Assembly (NCBI RefSeq): GCF_004014775.2
Contig: NZ_CP042808.1
Span: forward strand, 930,001 to 994,000
From: Acetobacter oryzoeni
GTDB lineage: Bacteria; Pseudomonadota; Alphaproteobacteria; Acetobacterales; Acetobacteraceae
Length of the DNA: 64,000 nt
Direction of reading: 5' to 3'
Shown here: in pieces, positions 9,988 to 18,769 of the stretch
Layout: each line of letters begins with the position of its first letter
Position numbering within the stretch: position 1 is the first letter of the stretch
The notes under the pieces: model-generated
What the model was told of the DNA's origin: nothing
The model's database searches: none
The model's input: only the letters and a program-made list of their open reading frames with translations
Translations under genes and position numbers: made by a program

Positions 9988-10443
9988 ATGACATTACGTG
10001 AACGCCTGATGGCAGACCTGAAAACAGCCATGAAAGCAGGCGAAAGCGCCCGTGTGGCCACAATCCGGATGATTACGGCCAAGCTGAAAGATGTGGAAAT
10101 TGCAGGCCGCGCCAAAGGGCAGGAAGGCCTGAATGAAAACGAAGCCATTGCCGCCCTGCGCGGAATGGTAAAGTCCCGCACGGAATCTGCTGGCATGTAC
10201 CGTGATGGCGGCCGCCCTGAACTGGCGGAAAAGGAAGAAGCAGAAATTAATGTCATCCGTGGTTATCTGCCGCCAGAAATGGATGAAGCTTCCCTGAAGG
10301 CTGCGGTGGATGAAGCCGTTTCTGCCGTAAAGGCCGAAAGCCTGAAGGATATGGGCAAGGTGATGGCTGAACTGAAAAACAAGTTCGGCGTGGCGCTGGA
10401 TATGGGCAAAGCCAGTGCTGCTGTCAAAGCGCGTCTGGGCTAA
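9988..10443 (+). CDS. GatB/YqeY domain-containing protein
   Basis: 151 residues. An all-helical protein of the YqeY family, related to the tRNA-binding tail domain of GatB. Family hallmarks are visible: ARVATIRMITAKLKDVEIAGR near the N terminus, VIRGYLPPEMDE in the middle, and a C-terminal KDMGKVMAELKNKFG. The function is uncertain; a link to tRNA-dependent amidation is only suggested by homology. I chose the ATG at 9988 because GGAG lies 9 bases upstream, whereas for the ATG at 9982 the spacing would be only 3 bases. It sits immediately before dnaG, a common arrangement in alphaproteobacteria. Confidence 0.85.
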   Translation: MTLRERLMADLKTAMKAGESARVATIRMITAKLKDVEIAGRAKGQEGLNENEAIAALRGMVKSRTESAGMYRDGGRPELAEKEEAEINVIRGYLPPEMDEASLKAAVDEAVSAVKAESLKDMGKVMAELKNKFGVALDMGKASAAVKARLG

Positions 10444-10478
10444 GCGTTTTTTAAACGTCATATTGCAGAAATAAGTAT

Positions 10479-10519
10479 CGGCCCGATCTGGGGTGGCTTT
10501 GTGCCGCTCGGTCGGGCCG
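10479..10519 (+). other. Inverted repeat in the dnaG leader
   Basis: CGGCCCGA (10479-10486) and TCGGGCCG (10512-10519) are perfectly complementary with a 25-base loop, lying 20 bases before the dnaG ATG. There is no T run, so a role in dnaG translation or mRNA stability is as likely as termination of yqeY. Confidence 0.4.
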
Positions 10520-10539
10520 CTTGATGAAACGGACAGTCA

Positions 10540-12381
10540 ATGGCGATTGATTCAGCTTTTCTGGATGAATTGCGGGCCCGCACGCCCATTGCGTCCGTTA
10601 TCGGGCGCAGGGTCAAGCTGGCCCGCTCCGGGCGGAACTGGAAAGGGTGTTGCCCCTTTCACGGTGAAAAAACGCCTTCCTTTTACGTATATGATGATCA
10701 TTTCCACTGCTTTGGCTGCGGCGTGCATGGAGATGTCATCTCCTTTGTCATGCAGATGGAAGGCAAGAACTTCCCTGAAGCTGTAGAGGAATTAGCCTCC
10801 AGCGCAGGCATGGAAGTGCCAAAGGATACGCGCCGCACGCAGGAAGAAGTGGCGCATGTGCGCTCGCTGGAAGATGTGCTGGCTGCTACGCAGGAAATTT
10901 GGTCCCGCGCTTTATACAAGCCGGAAGGGCGCGCCGGGCTGGATTACCTGCTGGGGCGCGGTCTCACGCGGGAAACGCTGGAAACCTTTGGCTTGGGTTG
11001 GGCGAGCGAGCGGCGGGGAGAACTGGTTTCTGCCCTCGCGCCCAAAGGTATTACACCCGAGATGATGGCTGAAGCTGGCCTGATGCGGGTGGATGAGCAC
11101 GGCCACCCCAAGGGCGAGTTGTTCTGGGGGCGAGTCACTTTCCCCATTCGGGATCGCAAAGGGCGGTTGGTTTCCTTTGGTGGGCGTATTCTGGGTGATG
11201 GGCAGCCCAAATACCTTAATGGGCCGGAAACCCCTGTTTTTTCCAAACGGCGGCTGTTGTTCGGGCTGGATCGTGCCCGCGCTGCTGTGCGTGCGCCGCG
11301 GCCCAAAGGTGTGTTGGCGCCGGATCTGGTGGTGGTGGAAGGGTATATGGATGTTATTGCCCTACATCAGGCCGGTTTTACGGGGGCTGTGGCCCCGCTG
11401 GGCACAGCATTAACGCCTGAACAGCTAGAGGCGCTCTGGCAGGTCGATCGTGCACCCATTCTGTGTTTTGATGGGGATGCAGCCGGGCGCAGGGCGGCAG
11501 TTAAAGCGGCGGAAACCGGGCTGCCGCTGCTCAAGCAGGATTATTCCCTGCGCATTTGCCTCCTGCCAGATGGAGAAGATCCAGATAGCCTGGTGCGCAC
11601 ACGCGGGCAGCAGGCTGTGGCGGAGATGTTTGCTGCAGCGCAGCCTCTATCTGAAGTGCTGTTCGATCTGCTGAGCGCAGGCATCAACAATCCGGGGCCG
11701 GAAGAGCGCGCAGCCCTGCGGCGTAGGCTCACGGAAGTTGCCGCCCTTATTCCAGATAAAATGCTGGCGTCTGAATATCGCTCCACATTGCTGGATCGGT
11801 TTTTTACAACCTTCCGGCGTGGCGGTGGCGGCAAATGGAACGGGCCGCAGGGGCGTAAAGCCAATGTGCCAGCCTCGGTGCCTGGTGCCGTGCCAGTTAA
11901 CATGGATCAAGCGCGAGAGCGCCAGCGCCTGATGCTGGAGTTGTTGCTGTTTCATCCCGTATTGGTGCCGGAGGTGGAGGAAGCTCTGTGTCGGCTGGAT
12001 TTGCCAGAAGAATTTGCCGAGGTGCGTGCCCTGTTGCTGGATCTTTCTGCCGAGGGTGAGTTGCCAGACAATGCTGCGGCATTATATGCATGGTTACAGG
12101 CGGAAGGGGCGGAGGAAACCATTCGCGCTGTCATGCGTGAAAGCTACTCTGCGATGTCGGAAAGTGATGCAGAAGACCCGGCACACACTGTTGCGGCAAG
12201 AACACAGTGGTGGCATTTTTATGGTTTGCTCTACGGGCCGCAATTTATTCAGGAAGTAAATCGTGAGATTGCGCGTTTTGTTGAAAAAGGCGGAGATTCC
12301 GCTGAATGGCAACGGTTACAGGCGCGGCTAGAGGCAATGGAGCGCCTGAAACGCGGCGGTGTGGACGACACCGAGCTATAA
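10540..12381 (+). CDS. dnaG: DNA primase DnaG
   Basis: 613 residues. It synthesises RNA primers at the replication fork. The N-terminal CHC2 zinc-binding domain is clear (CCPFHGEKTPSF then HCFGCG: Cys38, His41, Cys57, Cys60). The TOPRIM catalytic core holds the acidic motifs VVVEGYMDVIAL and CFDGDAAGRRA. The C-terminal DnaB-interacting helicase-binding domain extends from about residue 440. The gene lies in the yqeY-dnaG-rpoD order, part of the widespread macromolecular synthesis arrangement (without rpsU here). No strong Shine-Dalgarno precedes the ATG; the start is set by family alignment. Confidence 0.96.
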   Translation: MAIDSAFLDELRARTPIASVIGRRVKLARSGRNWKGCCPFHGEKTPSFYVYDDHFHCFGCGVHGDVISFVMQMEGKNFPEAVEELASSAGMEVPKDTRRTQEEVAHVRSLEDVLAATQEIWSRALYKPEGRAGLDYLLGRGLTRETLETFGLGWASERRGELVSALAPKGITPEMMAEAGLMRVDEHGHPKGELFWGRVTFPIRDRKGRLVSFGGRILGDGQPKYLNGPETPVFSKRRLLFGLDRARAAVRAPRPKGVLAPDLVVVEGYMDVIALHQAGFTGAVAPLGTALTPEQLEALWQVDRAPILCFDGDAAGRRAAVKAAETGLPLLKQDYSLRICLLPDGEDPDSLVRTRGQQAVAEMFAAAQPLSEVLFDLLSAGINNPGPEERAALRRRLTEVAALIPDKMLASEYRSTLLDRFFTTFRRGGGGKWNGPQGRKANVPASVPGAVPVNMDQARERQRLMLELLLFHPVLVPEVEEALCRLDLPEEFAEVRALLLDLSAEGELPDNAAALYAWLQAEGAEETIRAVMRESYSAMSESDAEDPAHTVAARTQWWHFYGLLYGPQFIQEVNREIARFVEKGGDSAEWQRLQARLEAMERLKRGGVDDTEL

Positions 12382-12526
12382 GACAACAAATGTGTTCAGG
12401 GCGTGTTCCCCTTGACTTCACGCGCAGGATATCCCACGTCCTGCCCGCCCTGAAAAGAGAGCAGTACATAGTAAACTGGTCGTTCTGCATTCTGTTCGGA
12501 TGCGGGCGGGGAGGAGCAGGTCTGGC

Positions 12527-14518
12527 ATGGCGACAAAAACGGCATCAACCAACGCAGCGCAGGAACAGGATGGTGATACCACCCTGCTTGATACGCGGTC
12601 TTCTGCAGTCAAAAAACTGATTGCCAAAGGGCGTGAGCGCGGGTGCATCACGTTTGATGAGCTCAATGCCGTTCTCCCGCAGGACAAAATGTCTTCTGAA
12701 CAGATTGAAGACATTATGGCCGTGCTGTCTGAAATGGGTATTCAGGTTGTCGAAAACGAAGATAACGACAATGAAGAGGCTGAACCCAAAAAAGCCGCCG
12801 CTGAAAGCGAAGATGCAGAGGAAGAAGCTGAGACCGAAGCCGAAGCTGAATCCGAAAGCCCAACCGGTAACGTAAACGCCGAAAGCGTAGGCCGTACGGA
12901 TGACCCCGTGCGTATGTATCTGCGCGAAATGGGCACGGTGGAACTGCTCTCCCGCGAGGGCGAAATTGCCATTGCCAAACGGATTGAGGCTGGCCGGGAT
13001 GAAATGATTGGCGGCTTGTGTGAAAGCCCGCTGACATTCCGCGCCATCATCTCCTGGCATGAGATGATCCGTAACAATGAAATGCTGCTGCGTGACATTG
13101 TGGATCTGGAAGCCATGCAAAGTGGTGGCAACCCGTTGGAAGAAGGCGGAGACGGCACGTTTAGCGAAGCCGAATCTGATTCTGATGCGGAAGAAACAGA
13201 AGAACCCGAAAATGAGGGCGAAGGCGATATTGAAAGCGAAGGTAGCGGCCTTTCCCTTTCTGCGCTGGAAGAAAAGCTCAAGCCCGAAATTCTGGCACAT
13301 TTTGATGAAATTGAGCCGCTTTATGCCGAACTGCGCAAGTTGCAGGTGCAGCGGATTGAAGCCCTGACATCTGGTGAAGATGTTGATGGCAATTTTGAAG
13401 AAAACTACGTTGCCCTGCGCGAAAAACTGGTGGGCAAGGTAGAGCAGGTTCACCTGCATAATAACCGGATTGAAGATCTGGTAGCCCAGCTTAAGCAGAT
13501 GTTCCAGAAGCTGAACATGCTGGAAGGGCGTATGCTGCGTCTGGCAGAAAGCTGCCGTGTCTCGCGTGAAGATTTCTTGCTGAAATACCGTGGCCGTGAG
13601 CTTGATCCGGGCTGGATGGACATGGTTTCTGGCCTGTCTGGTCGTTCATGGAAGAACTTTGTGGCCAAGCACGCCAATACGGTGGTGGGGCTGCGTGATC
13701 AGGTTGCACAGCTGGCGCAGGAAACGGGTTTGCCGATTGGTGAATTCCGCCGTGTATATGCAACGGTAGCCCGTGGCGAGCGTGATTCTGCCCGCGCTAA
13801 AAAGGAAATGATTGAAGCCAACCTGCGGCTGGTTATTTCCATTGCCAAAAAATATACCAACCGCGGCCTTCAGTTCCTTGATCTGATTCAGGAAGGCAAT
13901 ATCGGCCTGATGAAGGCGGTGGATAAGTTTGAATACCGCCGTGGCTACAAGTTCTCCACCTATGCAACGTGGTGGATCAGGCAGGCTATTACGCGCTCCA
14001 TTGCGGATCAGGCTCGTACAATCCGTATTCCGGTGCATATGATCGAAACGATCAACAAGCTGGTGCGTACTTCCCGCCAGATGCTGCATGAAATCGGGCG
14101 TGAACCTGCGCCGGAAGAACTGGCTGAAAAGCTGGGTATGCCGCTGGAAAAAGTGCGCAAGGTACTGAAAATTGCCAAGGAGCCCATCTCCCTCGAAACC
14201 CCGATCGGGGATGAGGAAGATAGCCATCTGGGTGATTTCATCGAGGATAAAACAGCTATTATCCCGCTGGATGCCGCTATTCAGACCAACCTGCGTGAAG
14301 CCACAACCCGTGTTCTGGCTTCTCTTACCCCGCGTGAAGAACGCGTGCTGCGTATGCGCTTTGGTATTGGTATGAACACCGACCATACGCTGGAAGAAGT
14401 TGGCCAGCAGTTTAACGTAACGCGTGAACGTATCCGCCAGATTGAAGCCAAGGCCCTGCGTAAGCTCAAACATCCAAGCCGTAGCCGTAAGCTGCGTTCC
14501 TTCCTGGATGATAACTGA
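12527..14518 (+). CDS. rpoD: RNA polymerase primary sigma factor (sigma-70, RpoD)
   Basis: 663 residues from the ATG at 12527, which has GGAGGAG about 10 bases upstream; a frame extending 9 codons further upstream is unlikely to be used. Region 1.1 is followed by a highly acidic Glu/Asp stretch, then region 1.2 ([22 protein letters not shown]). A large non-conserved region contains a second acidic block (about residues 215-245). Regions 2.1-2.4 are textbook ([36 protein letters not shown]), and region 4.2 carries the -35 helix ([17 protein letters not shown]). It directs housekeeping transcription. The gene ends at a perfect 12-bp hairpin at 14546-14576. Confidence 0.97.
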   Translation: MATKTASTNAAQEQDGDTTLLDTRSSAVKKLIAKGRERGCITFDELNAVLPQDKMSSEQIEDIMAVLSEMGIQVVENEDNDNEEAEPKKAAAESEDAEEEAETEAEAESESPTGNVNAESVGRTDDPVRMYLREMGTVELLSREGEIAIAKRIEAGRDEMIGGLCESPLTFRAIISWHEMIRNNEMLLRDIVDLEAMQSGGNPLEEGGDGTFSEAESDSDAEETEEPENEGEGDIESEGSGLSLSALEEKLKPEILAHFDEIEPLYAELRKLQVQRIEALTSGEDVDGNFEENYVALREKLVGKVEQVHLHNNRIEDLVAQLKQMFQKLNMLEGRMLRLAESCRVSREDFLLKYRGRELDPGWMDMVSGLSGRSWKNFVAKHANTVVGLRDQVAQLAQETGLPIGEFRRVYATVARGERDSARAKKEMIEANLRLVISIAKKYTNRGLQFLDLIQEGNIGLMKAVDKFEYRRGYKFSTYATWWIRQAITRSIADQARTIRIPVHMIETINKLVRTSRQMLHEIGREPAPEELAEKLGMPLEKVRKVLKIAKEPISLETPIGDEEDSHLGDFIEDKTAIIPLDAAIQTNLREATTRVLASLTPREERVLRMRFGIGMNTDHTLEEVGQQFNVTRERIRQIEAKALRKLKHPSRSRKLRSFLDDN

Positions 14519-14545
14519 TCTAAACTTTAACCCCGAATCCACAAC

Positions 14546-14580
14546 GCGCATGAAGGTGGTTGTGACCTTCATGCGCATGT
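14546..14580 (+). terminator. Perfect hairpin after rpoD, overlapping the start of the next gene
   Basis: GCGCATGAAGGT (14546-14557) and ACCTTCATGCGC (14565-14576) form a perfect 12-bp stem with a 7-base loop, followed by ATGTTTT. It can act as the rpoD terminator. It also contains the likely ribosome binding site and start codon of the downstream acetyltransferase, one in each arm. Confidence 0.6.
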
Positions 14581-15089
14581 TTTCTCCGCCGCAGCACGCG
14601 CCTCTGGTGTTGCCAGAAGGATGGCATGTGCAGGAGCATCTTCGGCCCGATGTGGCTGGGTATCGGCTTTTGCAGGATCGGGTTGGGCGAGACTATTGCT
14701 GGTGGATGCGGCAGGCGGCATCAGATGCCACTTTGGCGCGTTTTTTGGAAACAGCGCCTGTCAACATTGGCCTGTTGCGGCAAAAGCAGCAGATCCGTGG
14801 TTTTTTCGAACTGGATCTGGCAGACCCGCAATCTGTAAACCTTTCTTATTTTGGTCTTTTTCCTGAAGCGATTGGCCAAGGGGTGGGGCGCGCTTTTCTG
14901 GATAACGTGCTGCGTTTGGCATGGCAGGGCGGCCCGCAATCTGTGCGCGTCAACACCTGCACGGCAGATCATCCGCGGGCGTTGGCTTTGTATCAGCAGG
15001 CAGGTTTCAAGATTATGCGCCGCGTGCAAGAGGTATGGGATGTGCCAGATCGGCTGGGCATTCCCGTTCCTCAGCATCTGCGTGTATGA
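14571..15089 (+). CDS. GNAT-family N-acetyltransferase
   Basis: About 172 residues. The C-terminal half has the GNAT acetyl-CoA motif: a beta strand (VNLSYFGLFPE) followed by the pyrophosphate loop AIGQGVGRAFLDNVL. The late motif HPRALALYQQAGFKIMRR is typical of the fold. The substrate is unknown. An open frame extends into rpoD up to 14424, but the protein probably starts at the ATG at 14571 or 14577; GAAGGTGG about 11 bases before 14571 could be the ribosome binding site, and it lies in the left arm of the rpoD terminator hairpin. Transcription probably depends on readthrough from rpoD or on a promoter inside its 3' end. Confidence 0.78.
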   Translation: MRMFSPPQHAPLVLPEGWHVQEHLRPDVAGYRLLQDRVGRDYCWWMRQAASDATLARFLETAPVNIGLLRQKQQIRGFFELDLADPQSVNLSYFGLFPEAIGQGVGRAFLDNVLRLAWQGGPQSVRVNTCTADHPRALALYQQAGFKIMRRVQEVWDVPDRLGIPVPQHLRV

Positions 15090-15197
15090 ATCTCTCTTGC
15101 TTTTGCTGCGTAAATATGATTGAGACTGCTCTTTCCCTGCCGGGTTCATGGCATTGGCCCGGCTATACCCGCAGCTTCAGATTTTAAAACTCTGTGG

Positions 15198-15228
15198 CAC
15201 CGTAGGCCGGAAGGGTTCGGCACGGGTG
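15198..15228 (+). promoter_or_regulatory. Structured rpsF leader, candidate S6:S18 autoregulatory motif
   Basis: CACCGT (15198-15203) pairs with ACGGGTG (15222-15228), enclosing a smaller CCG..AA / TTCGG hairpin, 28 bases before the rpsF start. Several bacteria carry an S6:S18-binding RNA with an exposed CCG in this position. The match is by eye only. Confidence 0.3.
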
Positions 15229-15255
15229 GGTTGATTGTATCCGAAGGGAGTCAAC

Positions 15256-15717
15256 ATGCCACTTTATGAAACCGTGCTGATTGCGCGGAATGATATTTCC
15301 CAGCAGCAGGTGGATGCCATTCTTGATGGTATTGCCGCCCAGATCGAAGCCGATGGCGGTGCCGTGCGCAAGCGCGAGTACTGGGGCCTGCGCAGCCTTG
15401 CCTATCGTATCAAAAAGAACCGCAAGGGCCACTACGCTCTTCTGGGTCTGGAAGCACGTTCTGAACTGGTGAAAGAAATTGAACGCCAGCTCGCTCTGAA
15501 CGAAGACGTTCTGCGTCTGCTGACACTGCGCGTTGAAGAAATCGACGAAACTCCGTCTCCGGTTCTGTCCCGCAAGGGTGATGACCGTGGTGACCGTGGC
15601 GGCTTCCGTGGTCCTAAGCAGGCCGGTGGTCGTTTCGAAAGTGGCCGTGGCCGTCGCAGCGGTGGTGAAGACCGCAGCAACGCTGAACAGCCAGCTGACA
15701 ACGCAGCAGCGGAGTAA
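15256..15717 (+). CDS. rpsF: 30S ribosomal protein S6
   Basis: 153 residues. The ferredoxin-like S6 fold occupies about residues 1-100 ([15 protein letters not shown]..., [19 protein letters not shown]). The last 45 residues form a low-complexity tail of Arg, Gly and Asp ([10 protein letters not shown]..., [10 protein letters not shown]), unlike the Glu-rich tail of E. coli S6. S6 binds S18 and the 16S central domain. The ATG at 15256 has GGAG 6 bases upstream; an in-frame start 7 codons earlier is unlikely. It is the first gene of the rpsF-rpsR-rplI operon. Confidence 0.96.
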   Translation: MPLYETVLIARNDISQQQVDAILDGIAAQIEADGGAVRKREYWGLRSLAYRIKKNRKGHYALLGLEARSELVKEIERQLALNEDVLRLLTLRVEEIDETPSPVLSRKGDDRGDRGGFRGPKQAGGRFESGRGRRSGGEDRSNAEQPADNAAAE

Positions 15718-15723
15718 TCCAGA

Positions 15724-15999
15724 ATGTCTGATACAATGGAAGTAAACCCCGCCGCCCGTCGCCCGGCCGTGGGTGCGCGTCGTCCGTTCTACCGTCGTCG
15801 CAAGTCTTGCCCGTTCTCCGGCCCCAACGCGCCGAAGATCGATTATAAAGACGTGCGTCTGCTCAGCCGCTTCCTGTCCGAACGTGGCAAGATCGTGCCG
15901 AGCCGCATCACGGCGGTTTCCGCAAAGAAGCAGCGTGAACTGGCACAGGCTATCAAGCGTGCCCGCTTCCTGGCTCTGCTTCCCTACGTTGTAAGCTGA
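15724..15999 (+). CDS. rpsR: 30S ribosomal protein S18
   Basis: 91 residues. The conserved S18 core is clear: RRKSCPF..., [27 protein letters not shown] and [21 protein letters not shown]. It has a short basic N-terminal extension. It partners with S6, encoded 6 bases upstream, in the platform of the small subunit. The RBS overlaps the end of rpsF (GGAG within the stop region), which suggests coupled translation. Confidence 0.97.
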   Translation: MSDTMEVNPAARRPAVGARRPFYRRRKSCPFSGPNAPKIDYKDVRLLSRFLSERGKIVPSRITAVSAKKQRELAQAIKRARFLALLPYVVS

Positions 16000-16010
16000 G
16001 GGAGCGATCA

Positions 16011-16616
16011 ATGGCTGCTACAGAAGTAATCCTGCTTCAGCGCGTCGAACATCTGGGTCAGATGGGCGATGTGGTGAAGGTACGTCCGGGTTTTGCCCGT
16101 AACTATCTGCTGCCACAGGGCAAGGCTATTCGTGCAAACGATGCCAACCGTGCCCGTTTTGAGCGTGAACGCGCTCAGCTGGAAGCACAGAACATCAAGC
16201 GTCGTGAAGAAGCTGAACGTCTGTCCGAACGGATGGAAGGTCTGGCTGTCATCCTGATCCGTCAGGCTGGTGATAGCGGCAGCCTGTATGGTTCCGTCAG
16301 CACGCGTGACGTTGCGCAGGCTGTTACGGAAGCAGGCTTCACCATTTCCCGTCAGCAGGTTTTCCTTGCTCACCCTATTAAGTCTCTGGGGCTGTATGAA
16401 GTGAAAATCGCGCTGCACCCGGAAGTGGTTGTGCCGGTTATCGTTAACGTGGCGCGTTCTGAAGAAGAAGCAGAACGTCAGGCACGTGGCGAAGCAGCTT
16501 CTCCTGAAGAAGAAGCTGAAATTTCTGGTGATGATGCCGTTGTTGAAGGCGAACTCATTACCGACCCAGCAGAAATTGCTGAAGCAGAAGCTGCACCGGC
16601 AGAAGCTAACGCTTAA
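16011..16616 (+). CDS. rplI: 50S ribosomal protein L9 with acidic C-terminal tail
   Basis: 201 residues, against about 150 for most L9. The N-terminal rRNA-binding domain is standard ([34 protein letters not shown]), then the long connecting helix (about 45-75) and the C-terminal domain ending near residue 150. After that comes a 45-residue Glu/Ala-rich tail of unknown role. GGGAG lies 7 bases upstream of the ATG. It is the third gene of the rpsF-rpsR-rplI operon and is followed by a strong terminator. Confidence 0.96.
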   Translation: MAATEVILLQRVEHLGQMGDVVKVRPGFARNYLLPQGKAIRANDANRARFERERAQLEAQNIKRREEAERLSERMEGLAVILIRQAGDSGSLYGSVSTRDVAQAVTEAGFTISRQQVFLAHPIKSLGLYEVKIALHPEVVVPVIVNVARSEEEAERQARGEAASPEEEAEISGDDAVVEGELITDPAEIAEAEAAPAEANA

Positions 16617-16644
16617 TTTGCCGTTTGCATTTTCATGCGGAAGA

Positions 16645-16677
16645 AGCCCGGAAAATTCTTTTCCGGGCTTTTTTTTT
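16645..16677 (+). terminator. Intrinsic terminator of the rpsF-rpsR-rplI operon
   Basis: GCCCGGAAAA (16646-16655) pairs with TTTTCCGGGC (16659-16668) around a 3-base loop, directly followed by nine T. Confidence 0.95.
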
Positions 16678-16716
16678 GCGCGTATGCTGCAATCAATTTT
16701 CTGAAGGAGACGCGGC

Positions 16717-17928
16717 ATGAAGCAAGTTCTTGATCGCATTCTGCAACACTTTATCGCAGATGGTCAGTTGCAGGTGCGCTGGCCGGATGGCACCACAAGC
16801 CTTTATAAAGGGCGTAATCCCGGCCCTTCAGCCGGTGTGGTTCTGCATAATCAGGCTGCCGTGCGGGCAATGGTGATCAATCCGGGGCTGGGTTTTGGTG
16901 AAGCCTATATGGACTCTCACCTCGATCCGCTGGATTGCACACTCTACAATCTGCTGGATGTGCTGATGCTGAACGCCATGCGCCCCGGTGGCCATGTGGC
17001 AGAACGTCTGGCATCGGCTCTGCGGTATGTGCGCCGTGGGTGGATTCAGTTTAACCCAATCAAGCGTGCGCAGCAGAATGTGGCGCATCATTATGATTTG
17101 GATAACCGCCTGTATTCTTTGTTTTTGGATAAAGATTGGCAATACTCCTGCGCTTATTTCCGCCATGGCACAGAAACGCTGGATGAGGCGCAAGAGGCCA
17201 AAAAGCACCATATTGCGGCCAAGCTGCTGCTAGATCGGCCGGGTTTGGAGGTGCTGGATATTGGGTGTGGTTGGGGCGGTATGGCCCTTACGCTGGCCAA
17301 GGATTACGGTGCGATTGTTACCGGCATTACCCTTTCCCAAGAACAGTTGGCTTTTGCCCGCCAACGCGCCAAGGATGAAGGACTGGAAGGGCGCGTGCGG
17401 TTTGAGTTGCTGGATTACCGCAACCTGCACCGGCGGTTTGACCGCATTGTCTCGGTAGGTATGTTCGAGCATGTGGGCGTTGGGCATTACCGGCAGTTCT
17501 TTGATGTTATCAAAAACGCACTTGTGGAAGATGGCGTGGCCCTTGTGCATTCCATTGGTCGCAGTGATGGGCCGGGCACAACAAACCCGTGGGTGAACAA
17601 ATATATCTTTCCCGGTGGGTATTCTCCAGCACTGAGCGAGGTTTTTGCCGCAGTTGAGCCTACTGGCCTGTGGGTAACGGATTGTGAAATCCTGCGCCTG
17701 CATTACGCAAAAACCATTGCCATCTGGCGTGAGCGGTTTGAGGCCAAGCGTGCGGAAGCTGTTGCGCTGTATGATGAACGCTTTGCGCGGATGTTTGAAT
17801 TTTACCTTAACGCCGCCGAACTGGCTTTTCGTGTGCAGGGGCACATGAACTTCCAGCTCCAGCTTTCACGTTCTATTTCTGCCGTGCCGTTTACACGGGA
17901 TTACATTGCCGCAGCCGAAAAAGAATAA
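16717..17928 (+). CDS. cfa: Cyclopropane-fatty-acyl-phospholipid synthase
   Basis: 403 residues. It transfers a methylene group from S-adenosylmethionine to unsaturated acyl chains of membrane phospholipids, a modification linked to acid and solvent tolerance in acetic acid bacteria. The SAM-binding loop VLDIGCGWGGMA is at residues 179-190, and the family motifs FEHVGVGHYRQFFD and YIFPGGYSPAL are present. The N-terminal domain (1-110) is the usual substrate-binding part. AAGGAG lies upstream of the ATG. It ends 6 bases from the convergent rsmA stop with no obvious terminator between them. Confidence 0.93.
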   Translation: MKQVLDRILQHFIADGQLQVRWPDGTTSLYKGRNPGPSAGVVLHNQAAVRAMVINPGLGFGEAYMDSHLDPLDCTLYNLLDVLMLNAMRPGGHVAERLASALRYVRRGWIQFNPIKRAQQNVAHHYDLDNRLYSLFLDKDWQYSCAYFRHGTETLDEAQEAKKHHIAAKLLLDRPGLEVLDIGCGWGGMALTLAKDYGAIVTGITLSQEQLAFARQRAKDEGLEGRVRFELLDYRNLHRRFDRIVSVGMFEHVGVGHYRQFFDVIKNALVEDGVALVHSIGRSDGPGTTNPWVNKYIFPGGYSPALSEVFAAVEPTGLWVTDCEILRLHYAKTIAIWRERFEAKRAEAVALYDERFARMFEFYLNAAELAFRVQGHMNFQLQLSRSISAVPFTRDYIAAAEKE

Positions 17929-17934
17929 GGCGCT

Positions 17935-18765
17935 TTATTGAGCCGATAGGGCAAAATGCGCGCGCGCCAAGCGGGCAAACTCTGCAACATCCAGAGTTTC
18001 TGCGCGGCGCGTGCCATCTATCTCTGCGGCCGCCAAAAGCTTATCACCGTTCAGGCCTTTTAAGGCACCGCGCAGCATTTTGCGCCGCTGCCCAAAGGCT
18101 GCTGCCGTTACCCGTTCCATTGCTTTAAAAAGAGCAGGCTCAGGTTGCTGGGCATGAGGTGTAATGCTGGCAACGGCAGACCATACAGCTGGAGGGGGTG
18201 AAAATGCACCCGGCGGCAGCTTCATAACAATCGCACAATCTGCACACCATTGGGCCAGCACCGCAAGGCGCCCGTAATGTTGGCTGTTGGGGGCGGCGCA
18301 AATGCGTTCTGCCACTTCCAACTGGAACATCAGTGTCAGCCGTTCCCACGCATTACCTTGGCGCAGCCAGCCAATAAGCAATGGTGTGGCCACATTGTAA
18401 GGCAGGTTGGCAATAATCTGCCGTGGTGCGGGGCATAGCTCTGTAAGGTCGCACTTTAGGGCATCGGCTTCCACCACCTTGAGGCGGTTAGGGTAAAAGC
18501 CTGCCAGTTCCTGAATAACCAGCACTGCGCGGCTATCAAGCTCCACCGCCGTTACGGATTCCGCTGGGCCGTTCAGCAGGGCACGCGTTAGCCCGCCGGG
18601 GCCGGGGCCAACTTCCACAACGTGGCGGCCCTTCAGGTTGCCTGCCAGTGTTGCAATGCGTTCTGTTACACCCGGATCAAGCAGAAAGTGCTGGCCAAGG
18701 GCTTTGCGTGCATCCAGCCCGTGCCGATGGATAACATCGCGCAGGCTTTCCAGAGGGGCAGACAG
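17935..18765 (-). CDS. rsmA: 16S rRNA (adenine1518-N6/adenine1519-N6)-dimethyltransferase, probable CTG start
   Basis: 276 residues if started at the CTG at 18765. The first in-frame ATG (18618) would remove the conserved N terminus, which the upstream frame clearly encodes (RKALGQHFLLDPGVTERI, then VVEVGPGPGGLTRALL, the SAM site). No ATG, GTG or TTG occurs between that region and an in-frame TGA upstream. The CTG at 18765 follows AGGGGG by 9 bases. The catalytic NLPYNVATPLL motif is present. KsgA/RsmA dimethylates two adenines in helix 45 of 16S rRNA. It lies 4 bases after the surA stop. pdxA, often found between surA and rsmA, is absent here. Confidence 0.9.
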   Translation of the reverse strand: MSAPLESLRDVIHRHGLDARKALGQHFLLDPGVTERIATLAGNLKGRHVVEVGPGPGGLTRALLNGPAESVTAVELDSRAVLVIQELAGFYPNRLKVVEADALKCDLTELCPAPRQIIANLPYNVATPLLIGWLRQGNAWERLTLMFQLEVAERICAAPNSQHYGRLAVLAQWCADCAIVMKLPPGAFSPPPAVWSAVASITPHAQQPEPALFKAMERVTAAAFGQRRKMLRGALKGLNGDKLLAAAEIDGTRRAETLDVAEFARLARAHFALSAQ

Positions 18766-18769
18766 GGCC

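Noticed and set aside
12545..13459. 304-codon Phe/Gly-rich frame on the minus strand
   Set aside because: Antisense to the acidic region of rpoD; the odd composition mirrors Glu/Lys codons on the other strand.
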